From Closterium sp. NIES-65 (taxonomy: Eukaryota; Streptophyta; Zygnematophyceae; Desmidiales; Closteriaceae): DNA of 64,000 nt. The position numbers and the translations under genes were made by a program. The notes under the pieces were generated by a model. It was not told the origin of the DNA and searched no databases. It worked only from the letters and a program-made list of their open reading frames with translations. The stretch covers positions 1-64,000 of the forward strand of contig CANXME010001298.1 of assembly GCA_948144175.1 (NCBI GenBank). Reading direction: 5' to 3'. Below are positions 32,601 through 43,520 of the stretch, piece after piece (the stretch's first letter is position 1; every line of letters starts with the position of its first letter).

Positions 32601-34817
32601 CTCGCCGAGGTCAGTGAGTTTGCTGATGGGGACGCCGAGGTCATTCGTCCTCCTTCTCCTTCCCCTACAACCCCTGCCCCTCCCCTCGTGGCTGACTTGC
32701 ACGGGCTGACTCCTATGTCGGCCTCCGGCAATGAGGGGAGTAGTGGGACGTCGCCGTCGGCACAAGCCAAGAGCATCGCCGGTGGCCGACGTGACGAGAG
32801 ACACGTCGACGTGGGATTGAAGCCGACGTCGATAGGGGAGGAGCAGGTCGAGGAGCAGCAGCCGACAGGGGAGCAGGGAGCAGTGAAGCCGACCATGGAG
32901 CAGTCGGCGACCAGGTAGTCGGCAGGGAAGCCGACCACAGGGGAGAGGTCGACCAAAAAGTCGACCGAGGTGCAGCAGGACGACGAGGGCAGCGAAGCCA
33001 GTGACGAAGGGGAGAAGTCCACTGACAGCGACGTGGTGGAGGTTCGGCCTGAACCCCAGAAGTCAGGCCGACTTCGAAGGCCGCCGGACTTCTTCGTCCC
33101 CGCTGCCTTCACCACGGTGTACAACGTGGACGACAACGACCTGATATACGACGACGCCGAGGAGGATGAGGAGTTTTCGGAGCTCGACCCCGACATGCAT
33201 GCCGACCCCGAACACCGCTGGGACATCTCGATGATGACGGTGAAGAAGGCGTTGGCGAGCTGGAAGGGCCCGGCGGTGAAGGCCGCCATGGAGGAGGAGA
33301 TTCGCAGCCTCATCAACATGGGCACTTGGGAGCTGGTCGAACGCCCACCGGGGGTGAACGTCATGAAGAACCGGTGGGTGTTGACGACGAAGTACCACGT
33401 CGACGACACCGTCGAGCGCGAGAAGGCGAGGCTGGTCGTGAAGGGCTTCACCCATGTGTATGGCGCCGACTACGACGAGACGTTCCCGCCGGTGGGCAGC
33501 TACGTCACCCTGAGGATCTTCCTCAGCATCGTTGCCGTCCTCAACCTCAACCTGATGTAGCTTGACATGAAGAATGCCTTCCTGCAGAGCAAGCTCGACC
33601 GGGTGCTCTACATGTCTCAGCCAGACTACTGGAACGACGGAACCGGCCGGGTGTGTAAGCTGCTGAAGAGCCTGTACGGGCTGAAGTAGTCGCTGCTGCT
33701 GTGGTACTTGGCGCTCAACGATGTGCTGGTCGGCGCCGGGTGGAAGAAGAGCCAATTCGACGAGGCTCTCTACTTCAAGGTCGGCGACGACGGAGTGGCC
33801 TGCTGGGTGCTGGTCTACGTCGACTACCTGCTCGCTGCCAGCAGCAGCACCGAGATGCTGAAGGAGCTGCTGAAGTCCGCCTTCAAGCTGCATGAGATCT
33901 AGCCGGTGCAGAAGTACCTCGGGCTGGAGATCGTCCGCGACAGGTCGGCGGGGAAGCTGTGGTTGCACTTGCAGGGCTACGCCGACAAGCTGCGTAGGCG
34001 CTTCATCGACGATGAGCAGACCGGGCGCACCCCGAAGATGCCGGTCTTAGTCGACGCCTACGCCGAGCTCACCTTCGAGGACGAGGAGGCACAGGAGCGA
34101 CAAGAGGAGGAGTACCGGCAGAAGGTCGGCTCGCTACAGTTCGCGGCGACGACGACGAGGCCGGACATCGCCTTCGCGTGCAGCAAGCTGGGGAGTGGCC
34201 TCACGGTGAGGAGCGACCAGCACTAGCGCGAGGTCGACCGCTGCCTCGCCTACCTCGGCAACACGTGTGACACCGCCCTGGAGTTCGGCGGTGGACCCTA
34301 ATCGATGGAGCTGGTCGGCTACGTGGATGCCGACGACGCCGGTGACAAGCAGAACAGGACGAGCACGGGCGGATACGTGTTTGTCTACGGAGGGGCCGCA
34401 GTCTCCTGGTCGAGCCAGCGCATCAAGTGCGCGACTCTGTCGTCGACCAAGTCGGAGTACGTGGCGGCCACCGAAGCCAGCAAGGAGGGACGTCGACTTC
34501 GCTTCCTCCTCACAGAGTTCCGACAGCTGGATGCTGGGAAGCCGACCGTCCTTCGGGTGGACAACAAGTCGGTCATCACAGTTGCCGAGGGCATGGGTTT
34601 GACGGGCAACCTCAAGCCTATGGAGCGGCTACAGGCCTGGCTGCAGCACATGGTGAAGCGCGGGAAGTTCTCGCTGTAGTACATCCCGACCGCTGAGCAG
34701 CCGGCCGACTTCTTGACGAAGGCGCTTCACTATCTGGCCTTCAACCGGTGCTCAGTCACCATCGACCAGGTGCGCTTGGCCGACGTGGGCGACGAAGTTG
34801 ACGAAGTGCAGCAGTAG
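29694..34817 (+). pseudogene. gag-pol: D2 gag-pol polyprotein, multiply broken
   Basis: ATG at 29694, matching D1. A stop near 30163 cuts Gag, then the frame continues through a zinc knuckle whose last Cys is Trp (CWLCGDPNHLSFEW). The protease motif is LLNSGFSHH (about 31207-31233), with Asn for the catalytic Asp found in D1. A one-base loss near 31508 shifts the frame. Integrase follows with D in VVHIDLCGPF, D in LRSDRGGEF, and the E region reading MAKREM where D1 has MAEREM. Stops occur near 32916, 33558, 33687, 33900, 34224, 34300 and 34677. The RT active site reads YVDYLLAA (about 33820) instead of YVDDLLAA. RNase H ends at the TAG 34815-34817. Protease, integrase and RT all carry substitutions at key residues. 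Confidence 0.92.
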
Positions 34818-34945
34818 GTGCCATGCCCTCTTGCATGGCTGGTGCGGTGGACGACGTGCTGTGTGTTGGGTGCACGTCAACGAGCTATTCTCCGAGGAGT
34901 ACTGCCTTGTGGGCAGGGGGCCCAAGCGTGAACGCGGCAGGGGAG

Positions 34946-36082
34946 TGTCAACGGGAGTTGTGTGTTGGCCCCGTCCTCGCTTGGGCGGAGCCGAATTCAT
35001 GGTCGGATGTGAGGGGAGCAGCCGACGTGCAGCAGTGGGCGAGCTGGTTGACGAGGAGGTCGACCTGCACGGGAACCACTGCACGGGCGCTGACTTCAGG
35101 GTAGAGTGGCGCCGAGGTCAGGGAGGTTGACTTGGGAAGTCGACCTGCGGAGGACGTCAACTTGGTGACGTCAACTTGGGGCAGTCGACTTGGGTGGTCG
35201 GCTGACGGACTGCTGGTCGACCTGCTGGTGGTCGACCTGACCTGGTGGTCGATGAAGGAGGGGCCGACGTCGACCTCGACTCAGGGCACCAAGCAGTTGG
35301 GCGTCGAGCAGCTGGGCGTCAACTTGGTGACGCCGACTTCGGGTAGCCGACTTGGGGGTCGGCTGACAACTGCGCTCGTCGACATGGAGCTGGTCGACCA
35401 GGAGTGCTGGTCGACGCGGAGCTGGCCAACCAGGAGTGATGTCGACCTGGAGCTGGTCGACCAGGGGCGTGGTCGACTTGGTGAGGTCGACGAGCGCATA
35501 CAAGAGCATCTGGTCGACGTGGTTGCTCGGTCGACCAGGTTACCTGGGTGACGAGGTTCTGCGGAGGAGTGCGGCGGTCGCCCAGGCAAAGTTGGCGAGT
35601 CCGACCTCGGTGGTGGTATCCCGAGGTCGACGTGGCTGATCAGATGCAGTCATCAGCGCCAGGTTAACTTGGTGTGTGCGTTGTGCCAGGTGACAAGGCT
35701 TCGTACGCCAATCATCTGCAAGCACCTGTGAAGCGGGTTCGGTGCTGTTTTGTGGGAGCAACGCTGGCACGCCGTCAACCTACGACGTTGGTACGCCGTC
35801 GACTTTGCACTGCTGGAGCGCGGTCGACCAAGTCATGCTGGAACGCGGTCGACCGTGCTGCGCTGGCAGTCGACAGACCTGAATGCTAGCTCTGATGTAG
35901 TCTTGCCATGCCAACTTCATTGTATCATTGTTGTCAATTTTCTCTAGTGAAATTCTTGCCAAAATCTCCCCGTGAATGTGCAAGCAGAGAACACACATGC
36001 AAATGTCTAAGGAATGCAGAGATCACACGAGCATCCATGCCTAGTCCGTAGTCTAGCTCCCGTTGCAGCAGTTAACTCCGCA
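34946..36082 (+). repeat. D2 3' LTR, 1137 bp
   Basis: Starts TGTCAACGGGAG and ends ACTCCGCA before ACTAC. Compared with the 5' LTR it lacks about 28 bp in the GTCGAC-rich part. Confidence 0.92.
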
Positions 36083-36087
36083 ACTAC

Positions 36088-37053
36088 TCTCCAAGGCCTC
36101 CTTGATTGCCTTGTGGTGGTGCTGCCACTGCTCAGCTCCAAAAGTAGCTCCACATGCTCCAAACCGGACTTCTTCACCTCCCCAAACCGCACGCCAATCT
36201 TCGCCTTATTCTCCGCCTTCCAGTCCTTGTACATGAAGTTCTCCATGAACTTGCAGTCCCTGATCACCAAGAATTTCTTGGTGAATGGGTCCCAAAGAAG
36301 CCATCCCTTGCTGTGTTGAGCCATGCCCAAGTGCACGGCCCATATCGCCTTGGCACCAAGCTTGTTGTGCCGAAGATGCTTAGGCATGAGCACCATGTAT
36401 ATGCACCCGAACATTCGAAGCATATCCACCTTTGGCTTCCTTCCAAGCCACTCCACATAGGGTACTCATTGGTCTGCTCCCTCATGAGTCAAAGCTTTGT
36501 TCTTGGCCACACACGCACTCTGCACCACATCAGGCCAAAAGTAATTGGGTAGCCCGGCTTCAATGAGCAAGCGTGCCGTCTCCGTGATCGTCCAGTTCGC
36601 TCGCTCGGCTTTGCCGTTCATTGCAGGGGAGTATGGCATGGTAAGAGAGTGGCTTGTGCCATTCTTCTTCAGCCACAATCCAATATCCTTGCTCAGGAAA
36701 TCTTCCCCTCGATCGGTGCGAATCGATTTCACTAGCCGATCTTGTTGCCGCTCCACCATCGGCAACCAATCGGTCTTCACCGTTTCAGCCACGTCACTCT
36801 TCTTGGACAGCACGTACACCCAGGTCATGCGGGTGTAGACCTCCACTATGGTGAGGAAATATTCAGCTCCAGCAGCTCCAAGCTTCAGGGGGCCCACCAC
36901 GTCCATCACCACCTCATCAAATGGTGCCTTTGCCGTTACCTCCAAACTAGAGAATGGGAAACGGGTGAACTTGGCTTGCATGCACGTCGAGCAGCCAAGC
37001 ACCTCATCGGGCTCCCCCTTCACACGTATGCCAGCAACTACCTCATTCTTCAC
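36088..37053 (-). pseudogene. pol: C1 integrase
   Basis: The minus strand has GCSTCMQAKFTRFPF (end of the zinc region), then VVMDVVGPLKLGA (first catalytic D), IRTDRGEDFLSKD (second D) and PYSPAMNGKAERANW (catalytic E in the usual N-G-x-A-E-R context). A stop near 36466 is followed in the same frame by the C-terminal part RMFGCIYMVLMPKHLRHNKL. It runs to the D2 junction at 36083-36087. The role was inserting element cDNA. The catalytic triad is visible, but the frame is closed by stops on both sides. Confidence 0.9.
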
Positions 37054-37727
37054 TAGCTACTGCAAGATAGGCAGGGCCACGTGCCCCATTCGCCGACACA
37101 AGGTGATGCCGGTGCCCCATTTGCCGAAGTCGGGTTGGAGAATGCCGCGCTAGCAATAGCGCCCCACATGCTCTCTCCGTACTCCTCCTTTGCTGCTGTC
37201 TTGGGGTTCTCCTCACCCTTTTGCAGCTCCTTGGCTGCTGTTCCTCTATCCTTGTGCTCACACTGCTTGCTGGTCCTTCCAAGGTTGCGCTTCTTGGACT
37301 CCTTCTCCTTAGCGCGACCATCCGCGCTATCGCCGCTACCAACCGCTTCACCCTTGGTGCTGACGCTTGCTGCCACTTGCCTCTCATTAGGCATTGGGAC
37401 CACGGGGATCTGCCACATGTCATTGTAGACATCCCTATCCTCATGAAGGTCCCAAAGAATCCGCTTGCCAATCCTTGCGGTGTAGGTCTTGGCTCCCTTC
37501 GAGTTCGTGTCCATGCCGGCCTTTGCCAATCGCCGCACGGAAATCAGGTCGGCTGCAAGGCTGGGCACCCAAAGCACGTTTTTGAGGCCCTCCATCTTCC
37601 CATCAGCACCCTTGAACATGGCCTTGCCCATGCCTTTTACCTCTGCTCGCTGCCCCAAAGCCGATGTGACAAGCTTCACCGGTGATGGTTCAAGTTCGGT
37701 GAGCTGCAGTCTCTTCAAAGTCTTCAT
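37053..37727 (-). pseudogene. pol: C1 protease/pre-integrase region
   Basis: A minus-strand open stretch of 224 codons contains GMGKAMFKGADGKMEGLKNV and LWVPSLAADLISVRRLAKAG, typical of the segment after the protease active site and of the pre-integrase region. The expected D-S-G motif is not readable between gag and this segment in any frame, which suggests a deletion near 37730. The tail after about residue 130 is Lys/Glu-rich. It ends with a frame change just before integrase. Confidence 0.78.
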
Positions 37728-37905
37728 CCTTCTTTGGTGCAGCCGGTGCTTGCGTCGAGACGAAGAAAAATTGGCCCGGGAACTGATCGTCGCTTAGGTC
37801 CTTGTCGTTATCTCCGCTCTTCATGTTTGCAGCACCGCCTTCACGACCGCCACGGCCTCCACGGCCTCTTCCTCTCCCTCCACCTGCTCCTCTACCCGCT
37901 TGGCC

Positions 37906-38862
37906 TTAAGCAGGGGTCCATCCATCAGGGAGTTTGTAGCAATCACGCCATATATGTCCGCTCTTGTGGCAATAGTGGCACTCGGCGTCGAATCGGCCGC
38001 AACCGCGTCCGTAGCGCTTGTCGTCGCTGCCGTATTCGCCACTTCCGCGGCCTCCACCTAAGTTGCTGCCACCAAACCTTTCTCCCCCTCGTCCTATGCC
38101 TCTTCCTCGGCCATATCCACAGCCGACACTCGTTGCCCCAGCGCCATCCGCACTCGCCAATTCACGGCGGCGGAAGTCCTCCTGAAGGATCGCGCGCTTC
38201 ACGTCTTTAAGCGAGAGACGGGGCAGATCACGGTTCAAGTTGATGATGAGCGAGGACCATGACTTGGGAAGTAGGGCTAGCAACTTGGTCTTCTTTTGGA
38301 GCTCACTGAAGTTCAAATCAGCTCCCTGAAGGCGCGTCAACAAGTCGAAGAATTTATGCACCCCTTCTTCCACGGGTTCATCTTCTTCAATTCGTAGTGT
38401 CGCCATTTGCCGTTCCAACACCACTGCCTCCGCCGCTGTTGCATGAGCGTGTACACCCTTGAGAGCAGCCCATGCTCTAGGTCCCTTCTCTGGTTCACGC
38501 TGGAAAGGCTTGATGTGACGGATTTGGCTGCTCCCCAATGCTTGCCCAACTAGGAGATAGCCTTGTGCTCTCTTTCGCACCCACGGGCTCTTTTCCGGGT
38601 CGTTCTCGGGGCGCTTCTCCGTTCCTTCCATCACCTCCAGTAGGTCATAGTGGTCAAACTTATTCTCCATTCTGAAGGACCATTCAGCAAAGTTGTCGCC
38701 GTTGAACTTGTCAAGCCCGAACACTCTTGGTTTATCCCTTGAAGGTCCATGAGTAGGTTGCACGGGCGCCATGGCTGAAGCACGGGCTTGGCCTTGTGCT
38801 TTGGCTTCTCGATTGCCACCAGCACCTCTGCCACCCATTTCTTCAGGTCCAGCCATCACCAA
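37906..38862 (-). pseudogene. gag: C1 gag
   Basis: The ATG at 38862 lies 12-26 bases past the primer site TGGTATCAGAGCACC. The 318-codon frame is Copia Gag-like: a Gly-rich start, then KFNGDNFAEWSFRMENKFDH, a helical middle (FDLLTRLQGADLNFSELQKK, LLALLPKSWSSLI), a Gly/Arg-rich linker and a CCHC zinc knuckle CHYCHKSGHIWRDC. It ends in TAA at 37906-37908, 12 residues after the knuckle, where the downstream sequence remains Gly/Arg-rich in another frame. Gag forms the particle shell and binds RNA. This piece is intact in itself; only its link to pol is broken. Confidence 0.88.
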
Positions 38863-38873
38863 AGCTGCTCAAA

Positions 38874-38888
38874 GGTGCTCTGATACCA
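38874..38888 (-). other. C1 primer-binding site
   Basis: The minus strand TGGTATCAGAGCACC begins two bases after the LTR. Its first 12 bases fit the complement of the plant initiator-methionine tRNA 3' end. Confidence 0.88.
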
Positions 38889-38890
38889 CT

Positions 38891-39454
38891 TGCTATAGTC
38901 CCAATAGGCTTGAATGTGCCTAGAACGAAAGATTGAGTGCACAATAGGATTTTTGCATAGCGGCTTCAAGCGTTCATAGCGATCTGGTTACAGCTCCAAA
39001 TGACCTGATTCAACTTGGATCTGGAGCAATTTGACGTCGTCTACAATCAGCAATTTAGAGCGCACGATAATGACTCATCATAATTGACGACACAACGTCA
39101 GTTTAAACGAACGGCACTATGGCAGGAACATAGTCTTAAAACACACAAATGGAAGAGTTAGGAAGATTTGGGAAGAGTTACGAGTTGGGAATGACTCGCA
39201 GCTCCTACAAACCCAAAGAGCCGAAGTACAGTGATGTGGAACAGTGCCACACTGTCCCCAAACACGAAGTGTCTCGAAACTACCCTCCACAAGGGCCTAC
39301 ACCAAGTGAAATGTTACAGTACACATCGTAATGTAACGATTCTCACTATCTTGAAGTGTACCCTTTTGGCGAGCTTCGAAATTGCTTGAAGCTTGAAACC
39401 AAGGCTCGAGTTCTTCGTCACAAACTCATCCATGAGTTCTTGATGGGTCTGCTG
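38891..39454 (-). repeat. C1 5' LTR, distal part
   Basis: Continues 52379-52670 beyond A5 and ends CTATAGCA at 38891. Matches 16753-17313. Total LTR about 851 bp. Confidence 0.9.
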
Positions 39455-39582
39455 TGCCAAAATCCAGAAGTGATTGAACTATGAAACATTGGAGTATAAG
39501 TATGAAACCCTAGAGTTGTGTACCCCTTAAAGGCTAACCAACTATAGCCTACACAGCAATAACACATATATAATGTTTGACA
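39455..39582 (-). repeat. A5 3' LTR, 128 bp
   Basis: Minus strand TGTCAAACATTATATATG to GGATTTTGGCA, preceded by the ATGGGGGTG purine tract. Confidence 0.9.
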
Positions 39583-39811
39583 CACCCCCATAGGCAAAGT
39601 GGGGGAGAGCAAGGGGTCACAAGACCAGTCAATAAGGGCAAACAAGCTTAGGGTGGATCACAACGTCACCACACACTCTGAGCACAAGCAAAGGGCCACA
39701 GGGCCAGTTCACATGCAGAGGCATATATGCAACACAAACAGCAAGGTGATCTCAACCTAGCAAAGCAAACAAACAGGTATACATATATAGAGATCACAGC
39801 ACCGGCAAAGC

Positions 39812-40147
39812 CTACAGCAAGTGAGGAAAAGTGGGCACCAGCCCCAGCATAGTGCAGAAGCGCTGATGATCACCAGGCTGAAGTGCCTTGGTGAATATAT
39901 GAGCGGTGTTGGCCTGAGTGGCCACGTAACGCAGACGAAGCTGACCGCGCTGCTGCAGCTCTCGAGCCAGGAAGTAACGGAGAGCGATGTGCTTCGTTCT
40001 ATGCTCTAGTCTGTGCTCCTCACACAAGGCAATGGCAGCCTTGTTGTCGACGTACAGCACTGGAGGAGAACTAGGCCGCTCTCCCAAGTCGGTCAGCAGG
40101 TAGGTCAGCCAGCGTAGCTCCTGTGCAGCCATGGCTGTGGCGTAGAT
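39812..40147 (-). pseudogene. pol: A5 RNase H, C-terminal end
   Basis: The minus strand has MAAQELRWLTYLLTDLGERP, VDNKAAIALCEEHRLEHRTK and FTKALQPGDHQRFCTMLGL, with a stop at 39812. A6 separates it from the rest at 41599, and the reading frame is continuous when A6 and one TAGAT copy are removed. Bases 39583-39811 are the 3' non-coding stretch of the family. Confidence 0.9.
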
Positions 40148-40271
40148 TGTCAGAATATTATGCTCTAGCCTGTAGTGGGGTGCTCTATAGCGAGTACAAC
40201 CCTTCTAGGGTTTGTTATTTGTATCCTCATTCTTGCTAGTGCAACCCTCTTCTTTCTTCTAAATTTTCACA
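40148..40271 (+). repeat. A6 5' LTR, 124 bp
   Basis: TGTCAGAATATT to TTTTCACA. Confidence 0.92.
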
Positions 40272-40379
40272 TGCTATCAGAGCAGGTCGATCCCCTTGGA
40301 TCGATCCTGTGGGTGGGCTCACCACCTCGTTGCTTCCGCTGCAACTGCTACTTCTACTCTCTGTGCCGCACGCCCCGTG

Positions 40380-40510
40380 GCGTGCGTCAGTTTTTCTTCC
40401 CGTCGTGCGCCCCGAGGCGCGCGGCGGTTTTCTGCCCGCCGTGCGCCCGGAGGCGCGCGGCGGTTTTCTGCCCGCCGTGCGCCCCGAGGCGCGCGACGGG
40501 TTTCTGCCCC
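40380..40510 (+). repeat. Tandem GC-rich units in the A6 leader
   Basis: About three copies of a unit near 40 bp built on CCGAGGCGCGCGGCGGTTTT and GCCCGCCGTGCGCCC. Open frames here are repeat products. Confidence 0.85.
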
Positions 40511-41044
40511 GTCACTCGGCGCGTTGCCCCCAGGAGGCGCTGCGACGGGCGATGGGGACCCGCGCGTCGCCCCCCGTCGCCGCTCCTATCGGCCCCGAAC
40601 CGCCGCCAGCGGCCCCGTCGTCGCCGCCAGCGGCCCCGTCGCCGCCACTTGCGGCTCCGGCCCCGCCCCGGCCATGCCTCGTCGCCAGCCTGGGGGAGAG
40701 GGGCGAGCGTCGCCCCTTCTGCCGCCTGCTTTGGCGCCCAGGGAGGACGCGCGTCGCCCCCCCCCCCCCCCCGTAACCTCTCTACCCGCCATCCCGCCCT
40801 GCCCTGTGTTCGGGTTTGGGGGTGGCGAGTGGGGGGTGGCGGGTGTGTGGTCTCCCCTGCTCCTCCTCCTCCTCTGTCTCCCACTGCTGCAGTTGCCGCT
40901 AAGGGGGGTGGGTGTGTGGGAGTCGACGGAGTGGTGCTAGGGGGTGGGGTGTGAGTGACCCTAGGGGTGCAGTAGGGGGTGTGTGAAATGGGGGTGGGAT
41001 AGTTTGGGGAGGTTGAAGGGGGTGGCCGCCAAGAAGCCAGCAGC

Positions 41045-41250
41045 TCCAGTCGCCCGTGAGACCGTTGCGCCAGTCGCCCGTGAGCCCGTTGCGCCAGTCG
41101 CCCGTGAGCCCGTTGCTCCAGTCGCCCGTGAGTCCGTTGCTCGTCTGCCGCTACTTGAGCCAGTTACTCCAGTAGCCCGTATGCCAGTTGCTCCAGTTGC
41201 CAGTGTGCCAGTTGCTCCAGTTGCCCGTGTGCCAGTTGCTCCAGTTGCGC
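41045..41250 (+). repeat. Minisatellite CCAGTCGCCCGTGAG in A6
   Basis: About nine units of 21-24 bp (GTTGCGCCAGTCGCCCGTGAGCC and variants such as GTTGCTCCAGTTGCCCGTGTGCC). Confidence 0.88.
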
Positions 41251-41474
41251 CGTGTGCCAGCAGCTTCAGCTGCCGCCCACTACCTCCTCTCCTCTCATAG
41301 TCCCTCCTCCACACTAGCCCTCTGCGATAGCCTCTAGCTTTGCTCTTAATTGTGAACTTTAAACTATTGCTTCTTGAACTTGTGCTCAGAATGTGTGGTG
41401 ACATTGTGATCCACCCTAAGCTTGTACTGCTTTGCTTGCTCTGCTGATTACACCCCACTTTGGCTATGGGGGTG

Positions 41475-41598
41475 TGTCAGAATACTATGCTCTAGCCTGT
41501 AGTGGGGTGCTCTATAGCGAGTACAACCCTTCTAGGGTTTGCTATTTGTATCCTCATTCTTGCTAGTGCAACCCTCTTCTTTCTTCTAATTTTTCACA
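41475..41598 (+). repeat. A6 3' LTR, 124 bp
   Basis: TGTCAGAATACT to TTTTCACA, followed by TAGAT. Confidence 0.92.
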
Positions 41599-43520
41599 TA
41601 GATCTCAGCCTCACAACTGGAGCTAAGAACAGAAGACGAGCGAGTAGAACGCCAAGAAACTGAGCCAGAGCCAAGGCTGAAGGTGTAACCCTGTGACGAC
41701 CGCTGAATAGCCTGGTCGTCAACCCAAGAAGCGTCTGAGTGCCCAGTGAGAACAACAGAGCTCCCTCCTCCAAGCACAAGCCCCATGCCCGATGTACTGC
41801 ACAAGTAGCGCAATACCCTCTTTGCAGCATCCCAGTGCACCTTTTGGTGCCTGCAGGAGCCACGTAGCGGGCCAGAAGGCCAAGAGGGTATGCTAGGTCA
41901 GGACGAGTGCAAGTCATCAGGTACATGAGGCAACCAACTAGCTCTGGGTAAGGACCACTCGGCTCTACGGACTCATCCGAAGGCACACCTAAGAGCGAAT
42001 GACCTATAGCCAGAGGAGTGGCCTGTGCTGAGGACCAGGTGAAGCCGAAGCGCTGAAGGACCTGCTGCACCTTGTGTGACTGAGTCAGTGTGATGGTGCG
42101 GCATGCTCTGTCCCGGGTGATCTGCAAGCCAAGGTAGCTGCGCAGTTCACCCAGGTCTGTGCACGTGTGTCTCTTCTGCAGCTCCAACTTCACGTGGGCG
42201 AGAGCCTCAGTGTCAGCAGTGGCAAAGATCAAGTCGTCGACGTACACGAGGATGTAGAACGGCGGCAGCGAAGTGTCAGTGCGCAGAAACAGCGACGGGT
42301 CAGCAAGAGTAGTCCTCGGTGTGTCGTGCCACTCACGTGGCGCCTGGCGGAGACCGTAGACCGGCTGCCGGAGGCTCCACTGGGTACCAGGAGGAAACGA
42401 CCCAGTGAAGCCAGGAGGGCGGCGCAGCCAGATCTCCTCGTGCAGGCTGCCCTGCAAGAAAGCTGTGCTGAAGTCAAGAGAGTGAAGCTCGTAGTCACGG
42501 TGAGCAGCAACGTGCAGTAGCACCCGAAGAGTGGTCATCTTCGGGGTGGGGGAGAAGGTCTGAAAGAAGTCTACTCCCTCTCGTTGACTGAAGCCTCGAG
42601 TAACGTAATGAGCCTTGAAGACAGGCGGAGAACCCGACGGCCGCTTCACCCTGAAAATCCACATGCCACTAACGATGTTCGCCCCAGGAGGGGGAACCTC
42701 GTCGACGTAAGTGCCAGTGGACTTCTAGGATGCCATCTCTGCGTCCATGGCTGACTGCCACTAAGAGGAGTACTCACCCGCGATCGCCTCAGCGTAAGAG
42801 CGTGGGGTCGGGATGTCTGGAGCATCCGGGTCTCCTTTAGGGGCAATCAGCATGGAAACGAGATGAGGCGCAGCGGCTGCAAGACACTCAAGGTCCTCCT
42901 GCCTGTCCTCAAGGACGTCCATGCCTAGAGCACACTCACCCCGGACGGACGTAGGACAGATAGACTCAGATTCAGCAACAAGACTCGCGGCGTAGTCTAG
43001 ACGACATTGAGCAGCAAAGTTGACAAGCTCAGCAATTAGGGCAGACGCAGCAGCAGACTCAAAGGAAGGGTCAGTAACAGCAGTGGCCAGGAGACGCGTG
43101 ATAGTAGGACTGGCAGCACGAAGAGAGTCAGACTCCGGGTCAGCAAGGACAGGGAGAGAGGACTTAGGAGGAGACGGCAGAGGGACACGCTGTGGAGCAG
43201 TGGAAGGACGCAGAGTCATAAAGTGTGTGCCAGGCACAGGTGGAGGATGCTCACGCTGACCACGGCAACCAGTGCGAGCAGCACGAACAGGTGACACAGG
43301 ACGCGACACAGGCGACACAGGACGAGACTCAGGCTCACGACGCTCTGTAAGACCGCCTGTCGGACTAGTGTAGGGAGAAGGACCAGGAAGTGGCAGGGCA
43401 GGCGGGAGCTGGGACTGCGACTGGACAGGCGGAGGACACTCTAAGGAGGGAGGAGGACTAGGAGGAGGCGGCTGACCAAGAACCTGCTGAAGGAGCGGAA
43501 CGAAGTACGGCCGCGGCCGT
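41599..43520 (-). pseudogene. pol: A5 pre-RT spacer, RT and start of RNase H
   Basis: The minus strand begins at RPRPYFVPLLQQVLGQPPPP (43520), reads the Pro-rich spacer and PSFESAAASALIAELVNFAA, then a TAG at 42763-42761 replacing the Gln of YSSQWQSAMD. A second TAG lies in MASWKS. RT continues with ARGFSQ-like TRGFSQREGVDFFQTFSP, LDFSTAFLQGSLHEEIWL and intact YVDDLIFATAD (about 42215-42245). Eight residues between TTLA and DPSLF are deleted in frame. A frameshift near 41855 precedes RNase H, which then runs to the A6 junction in a shifted frame. Confidence 0.9.

Larger units (their letters stand above)
28401..36082 (+). mobile_element. D2: full-length Ty1/Copia element, family D, 7682 bp
   Basis: LTRs of 1165 and 1137 bp run TGTCAAC to TCCGCA, flanked by a perfect ACTAC duplication (28396-28400 and 36083-36087). 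Polypurine tract GGCAGGGGAG at 34936-34945. It is inserted between the integrase and RT segments of C1. Domain order is the same as D1. Confidence 0.94.
40148..41598 (+). mobile_element. A6: non-coding derivative of family A, 1451 bp
   Basis: 124-bp LTRs (40148-40271 and 41475-41598, three differences by eye) with a perfect TAGAT duplication (40143-40147 and 41599-41603). The primer site TGCTATCAGAGCAGG follows the first LTR. The last 100 bp before the purine tract CTATGGGGGTG match the 3' non-coding end of A1-A4 (CTTGTGCTCAGAATGTGTGG). No gag or pol domain is present. It inserted in the RNase H region of A5. Confidence 0.92.

Noticed and set aside
40175-40954. 259-codon open frame in A6
   Set aside because: It starts inside the LTR and crosses GC-rich leader repeats; no gag or pol similarity.
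41045-41250. CRISPR-like regularly spaced repeat
   Set aside because: Units are directly adjacent with no unique spacers; it is a minisatellite within a eukaryotic retroelement.
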